This document shows, one piece after another, positions 61,935 to 64,000 of a stretch of 64,000 bases of DNA. The stretch covers positions 14,997,178 to 15,061,177 of the forward strand of contig NC_083598.1 in assembly GCF_020882245.1 (NCBI RefSeq), read 5' to 3'. The stretch's first letter is position 1. Each line of letters opens with the position of its first letter. The translations under genes were made by a program, and so were the position numbers. The notes below the pieces were generated by a model. The model did no database searches, was not told the DNA's origin, and was given only the letters and a program-made list of their open reading frames with translations. The stretch is from Rhopalosiphum padi. Taxonomy: Eukaryota; Arthropoda; Insecta; Hemiptera; Aphididae.

Positions 61935-64000
61935 AGTAAAAAATATTTACTTATAATTTAATGTGTATAACTTGTATTTAATCAATAGTAATTTATACGC
62001 AATATATTAAACTTTACAAAAGCTAAAATTAAAACCAAAACAACATAGATTTAAGAATAAATAAAAACAAAGTTTATTAAAATACAGAGGATCATCCTAT
62101 AAAAATGTAATTTAAACTAAATTTTCATGAACAGAAATTTGGAATTAATACATGACATCTTCATTAGAAATTATTTAAGAAATATTATAACTATCTCTAT
62201 ATACAATTAAAAAAACATTAACCCTTTTTTTTTACAAACTTATGCATATTTTGACCCGAAATTCGGTTTCTTTATTCATAATGAACCTCACTCAGAATGG
62301 TTTTTCAAACACGATGATACTTCACTTTAAAATTAAAAACTAAAACGTAAATTTAACATATCTAACCCAAGTGACCTACTAAAAACAATGGTTGTTTTTA
62401 TTTACAATACATGGTTATTGGTCATATTTTAGATTTTAAGTGGAGCAATGAATGTATTGATTTTACAATGATGTGTTTTTTTTTTAATCATTGCATACAT
62501 TCAAATTTTAAAAAAATACCTCAATCTTCAACTTTGATAGTGGTTTCAGATAGACAATAAATTGGAACAATTTAGTACTTTCATCTGAGATCTAATTTTT
62601 TTTTATTAATTCTTATCACTTCTAAAGCAATCAGAGAAAAAAATGTAGAAAAAAGATTATTTTTAACTGAAATCTAAATTTTGATAAATTAAATTAAATT
62701 AATTGTTTAAAAACGAATATCTGTAGACTTGAATTTTTCACAAATTAGATGTATATTAGCTTTTTCTAATTTTTTTTTTTAATTTAATGATTTCTTCATC
62801 AAAATATTTTTTATACAAGCTAATTGATTTAATAACATTTATGTCACATGAAAATCCAATTTTTTTTTTTTTACATATTTCTGATCATTTTTGTTTTATT
62901 TAATTAAATATTTAACAAGCCCATTATAAGAATAAATGTTTAATTTTTAATTTTGAACTTTTCAGAAAATATTATTTTATCACTAGGTTCTTTATTGTTT
63001 AAAAATATTTTTACGTTTAATTATTGGTGTTTCCTCCCGAGAAAATTTATTTATCCTACATTAAAAAATACTTTAAATTATTCTGTAGATTTTGAATATT
63101 AAATAGTAATGATGTATAATTATACACATATTATACATAACAAACCATTATTAATTAGACTTTTTATATTTTTTGGTTTTATCAAGCATCTGGAAATTTG
63201 TCTTTCAAAAGATTAGAAAGACTATAAGAAAGAAAAATTATTTTATTTTATTGATAATTGATTTCTTATTGCTTTTTATTTAATATCATTCAAATAGGAA
63301 TGTAATTCCTTTTATTCGAATTAAAATATAAACATTTTAAGACTCCAAATACTTCACTATATTCATTTTATTGATTTGAATTATATGGAATTAAATCAAT
63401 ACTGTATGCTATGACCAACAATAATCGTACGTTTTTAGAAATGTATCATTGAAAATTTTATGCAATATAATTTTTGAATATATTGAAAAAAAAAATTATA
63501 AGTTTATGTTTTTATTTGGGGCTCCTTAAATGTTGGTGACTCTCGACTTTTACAATTTAAATAGTGAATAATATACATTTACACGGGCTTTATCTGTTGG
63601 TTTTAAATCGATGTATGTGTGAGATATTTTTAATTTTTGCGTCTGTCATTACCTTATGGAGCACTACAAAATGCTTCAATATTAAACTTCGAAGGTTGTT
63701 TGGTTATAAATATTCAATTTTAGGCACTCTTTAAAATAAAAATATAAAATTTTAGTAAATGTAAATCATAATTAGTATGATTGTTTAATAACTTTTATTA
63801 CTATAAATCTTTAATTATTTTACCTTTCGTAAAGTCACGTGAAATCGTATTGAGAAAGTTAGTTTTTACACTATCCTATGAGTTATTATCTTAACCAAGA
63901 GTATTGTTTCAACGCTTATGTCGTATATACATATATAACTATAACAAACCATACTATCAAATAGTATATTTGATCTCAAAAGTCTAGTCTATTGACTATT
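61935..64000. other. AT-rich sequence to the window edge, nothing recognised
   Basis: No second Ig domain exon, RNA gene or transposon border that I can support. If the candidate exon at 61873-61934 is wrong, the remaining exons of the dpr-like gene should lie beyond 64000. Confidence 0.4.

Noticed and set aside
1..64000. tRNA, rRNA, CRISPR array or viral genes
   Set aside because: No tRNA box pattern, rRNA-like block, regularly spaced repeats or viral gene was seen in the reading by eye. A covariance-model search would be needed to exclude small RNAs.

Overview
This is a non-coding-rich stretch of an insect nuclear genome, most likely an aphid or close hemipteran relative. The base composition is very AT-rich, GTAGGTACCTA-type words recur, microsatellites and small DNA-transposon derivatives are common, and the genes have tiny exons separated by very long introns. 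No prokaryotic, viral, CRISPR, rRNA or tRNA feature was seen. The species call is an inference from style; no diagnostic marker was found.

Two genes can be supported. (1) On the minus strand at 1238-2225 and beyond is the 5' end of an unidentified gene: a non-coding first exon in a GC-richer promoter region (about 2225-2860), an exon carrying the ATG (coding 1768-1848), and a third, phase-matched exon (1238-1339). The rest lies off the left edge. (2) On the plus strand, from about 19.6 kb to at least 59.4 kb, is a neuronal cell-surface immunoglobulin gene of the dpr (defective proboscis extension response)/zig-8 family. A signal-peptide exon (20165-20219), an exon with the first half of Ig domain 1 (36815-36945) and an exon with its second half (59166-59382) join in frame into 134 residues. 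The introns are about 16.6 and 22.2 kb. The usual second Ig domain is not visible before the right edge; a candidate terminal exon at 61873-61934 would instead give a short hydrophobic tail.

Layout: 1-2.9 kb, minus-strand gene start. 2.9-19.6 kb, intergenic, with a decayed retrotransposon reverse-transcriptase tail (7.3 kb), two hAT-type MITEs (10.5 and 13.1 kb) and a pogo-like MITE (15.2-15.6 kb). 19.6-20.2 kb, dpr-like promoter and first exon. 20.2-36.8 kb, intron 1 with a large CpG-rich island (26.6-28.9 kb). 36.4-36.6 kb, a protein-like island of unknown origin just before exon 2. 36.9-59.2 kb, intron 2 with two more CpG-rich islands (42.9-44.5 and 52.85-54.4 kb). Immediately after the second of these is a signal-peptide-like candidate exon (54485-54539) with the same length (55 nt) and phase as exon 1. 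59.4-64 kb, AT-rich, with the candidate terminal exons.

The most interesting leads are the islands inside the introns, which look like alternative promoters or enhancers, the candidate second signal-peptide exon, and the possibility of a one-Ig-domain isoform with a hydrophobic tail. All coordinates are read by eye; splice sites were judged from consensus and reading-frame agreement only.
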